64,000 bases of DNA from Serpentinimonas barnesii (lineage in GTDB: Bacteria > Pseudomonadota > Gammaproteobacteria > Burkholderiales > Burkholderiaceae_C), in assembly GCF_000696225.1 (NCBI RefSeq), contig NZ_BAWN01000019.1:1-64000 (forward strand), written 5' to 3'. This document shows positions 62,843-64,000 of this stretch, piece by piece. The translations under genes and the position numbers were made by a program. The notes beneath the pieces were generated by a model. It searched no databases, had not been told where the DNA came from, and saw nothing but the letters and a program-made list of their open reading frames with translations. The number at the start of each line of letters is the position of its first letter. Position 1 is the first letter of the stretch.

Positions 62843-63978
62843 TGCGGCCGCCAGGCGTAGACGCCGCCGTTGCGCGTCACGGCCACCAGGGTGTTGCCCA
62901 GCAGCAGCGGCCCGGCCACAATGGCCGAACCGTCGGTGCTGAGGCGGTTGACGGCGCTGCCATCGTCGCGCGACAGCAGGTGCACGAAGCCCTGCGCGTC
63001 GCCAATGGCGATCGAGCGACCGGCCGCCAGCGGCGCGGTGAGGCCCCGGTGCAAAAAGGCGTCGGTGCTCCAAGCGCGGGCACCCCCGTCGCGCCGCCAA
63101 GCCAGCACGCGGCCGTTGCGCTCTACCCCATAAACGCGCTCGGCGTCGGCGCTTAAGCCCACGGCGCCATCGGCGGGCTGAGTCCAGAGCAGGCGGCCGG
63201 TGGCGGCATCGACGCAGCCCACCGCCGCCTGGAAGGCGCGTGCGCACAGTTGATCGCCCACGCGACCCGTGCGCCCGACCAGATCGACCAAGCGCTCGAT
63301 TTCGTTGACGCCGCGCGGGGTGGCGATGGCGGCGTCCCAGCGGATGCGGCCATTGAGCGGATCGAAGCCCAGCATGCGCCCGCCCAAGCCCACCACCAGG
63401 GTGTCGCCCACCGCCAGCAGCACGCCGCTTTGCTGCAGCACCAGCGCCTCGGCGGCGCGGCCGCGCTGCTGCCACAGCGGAGCGCCATTGCGGGCATCGA
63501 AGGCGTGCACGCTGCGGTCGTTGGCCAGCACGAACACGCGCTGCCCGGCCACCAGCGGGGCCGTGAGGACACGGGCCGGCAGGCGCGCGCGCCACTGCAC
63601 CCCGGTGCTGTTGAGCACCAGCAGCTCGTTTTCTTGCGTCACCACCGCTGCGGTCTGGCCGTCGAAACCCACGGCTGCCGAGAGCGGCTGCGCCAGTTCG
63701 ACGCGCCAGCGCACCTGGCCGTTGCTGCCGTCGAGCGCCAGCACGGCCCCGGCGGCGTTGGCCAGCACCAGGGTCTGACCGTGCACGGCGGGTGTGAGCA
63801 GCGGATCGACGGCGCCGACGGTGGTGTTCCAAACTTGGGTGGCCGGTTGCAGCGCCACCAGCGGAGCCAGCGGCGTCGGTTGCGGGCGCTCGGGGGCCGA
63901 AGAGCAAGCCGCCAGCGTGAGCGCCAAGGCGGCCGCAAGGGCGATGGCCGCCACGGGGCGGCCGATGGCGTTGCGCAC
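62839..63978 (-). CDS. bamB: Outer-membrane assembly lipoprotein BamB
   Basis: 379 residues as read from the GTG at 63978. Lipoprotein signal with lipobox LAAC (Cys25), then an eight-bladed beta-propeller of PQQ-like repeats ([65 protein letters not shown]). Part of the BAM complex. The frame stays open upstream of the GTG to the window edge, so the true start may lie outside; the signal peptide is nevertheless complete. ATGA overlap with der. Confidence 0.92.
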   Translation of the reverse strand: MRNAIGRPVAAIALAAALALTLAACSSAPERPQPTPLAPLVALQPATQVWNTTVGAVDPLLTPAVHGQTLVLANAAGAVLALDGSNGQVRWRVELAQPLSAAVGFDGQTAAVVTQENELLVLNSTGVQWRARLPARVLTAPLVAGQRVFVLANDRSVHAFDARNGAPLWQQRGRAAEALVLQQSGVLLAVGDTLVVGLGGRMLGFDPLNGRIRWDAAIATPRGVNEIERLVDLVGRTGRVGDQLCARAFQAAVGCVDAATGRLLWTQPADGAVGLSADAERVYGVERNGRVLAWRRDGGARAWSTDAFLHRGLTAPLAAGRSIAIGDAQGFVHLLSRDDGSAVNRLSTDGSAIVAGPLLLGNTLVAVTRNGGVYAWRPQ

Positions 63979-64000
63979 CAGGCGCGGCGAGAAATGGGGG

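Overview
The window reads as chromosomal DNA of a betaproteobacterium of the order Burkholderiales, most likely family Comamonadaceae. The reasons are the very high GC, long antisense open frames over almost every gene, housekeeping clusters in betaproteobacterial order (bamB-der-hfq-hflX-hflK-hflC; hisZ-purA; rlmE-ftsH-folP-glmM), DUF2788 and DUF2189 genes, and the CTGAGCC-GTCGAA repeat type. Family and organism are inference. There is no rRNA, tRNA, CRISPR array, insertion sequence or prophage that I can recognise, and no stretch over 300 bases lacks a gene. Genes are packed tightly, with many ATGA/GTGA stop-start overlaps.

Layout. 1-2.7 kb: edge-truncated ygiQ (radical SAM) and dusA, minus strand; ygiQ carries an in-frame array of a palindromic repeat. 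2.8-6.9 kb: polyphosphate locus, ppx facing sixA-ppk. 7-12.6 kb: rlmE-ftsH-folP-glmM, with yhbY divergent across only 17 bases. 12.6-20 kb: oligopeptidase A, a DUF218 membrane protein, rpiA, pyrD, rlmB, and an ABC ATPase/esterase pair whose start codons overlap in one CATG. 20-24 kb: hisZ-purA-metC. 24-31 kb: YbjQ-like protein, membrane methyltransferase, mutL, gdhA with repeated half-sites upstream, a Bcr-type transporter and miaA. 31-35.7 kb: MFS transporter, 2-hydroxyacid dehydrogenase, FimV-like protein. 35.9-39.1 kb: Crp/Fnr regulator, APH-type kinase and an ACAD10/11-like acyl-CoA dehydrogenase. 39.2-48.4 kb: the yejABEF peptide transporter running into DUF2189, DUF2788 and an unusual GspE-type ATPase. 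48.5 kb: fabI. 49.3-56.7 kb: an RND metal-efflux operon with three small accessory periplasmic proteins. 56.8-57.5 kb: Phd/VapC toxin-antitoxin pair. 57.6-64 kb: hflC-hflK-hflX-hfq-der-bamB.

How the genes work together. Most are core genes: membrane proteolysis (FtsH, HflKC), RNA modification (DusA, RlmE, RlmB, MiaA, Hfq), nucleotide and folate synthesis (RpiA, PyrD, PurA, FolP), envelope assembly (GlmM, FabI, BamB) and DNA repair (MutL). Accessory modules are the metal-efflux operon, the toxin-antitoxin pair, the Crp-kinase-dehydrogenase cassette and the Yej/GspE strand. hflC and hisZ-purA, normally neighbours in betaproteobacteria, lie about 33.5 kb apart in the same orientation, so this stretch looks inserted or rearranged. 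Several genes have a -10 hexamer six to eight bases before the start codon, which suggests leaderless messages.

Limits: every function is assigned from recognised motifs and protein similarity by eye; no database search, promoter mapping or folding calculation was run.
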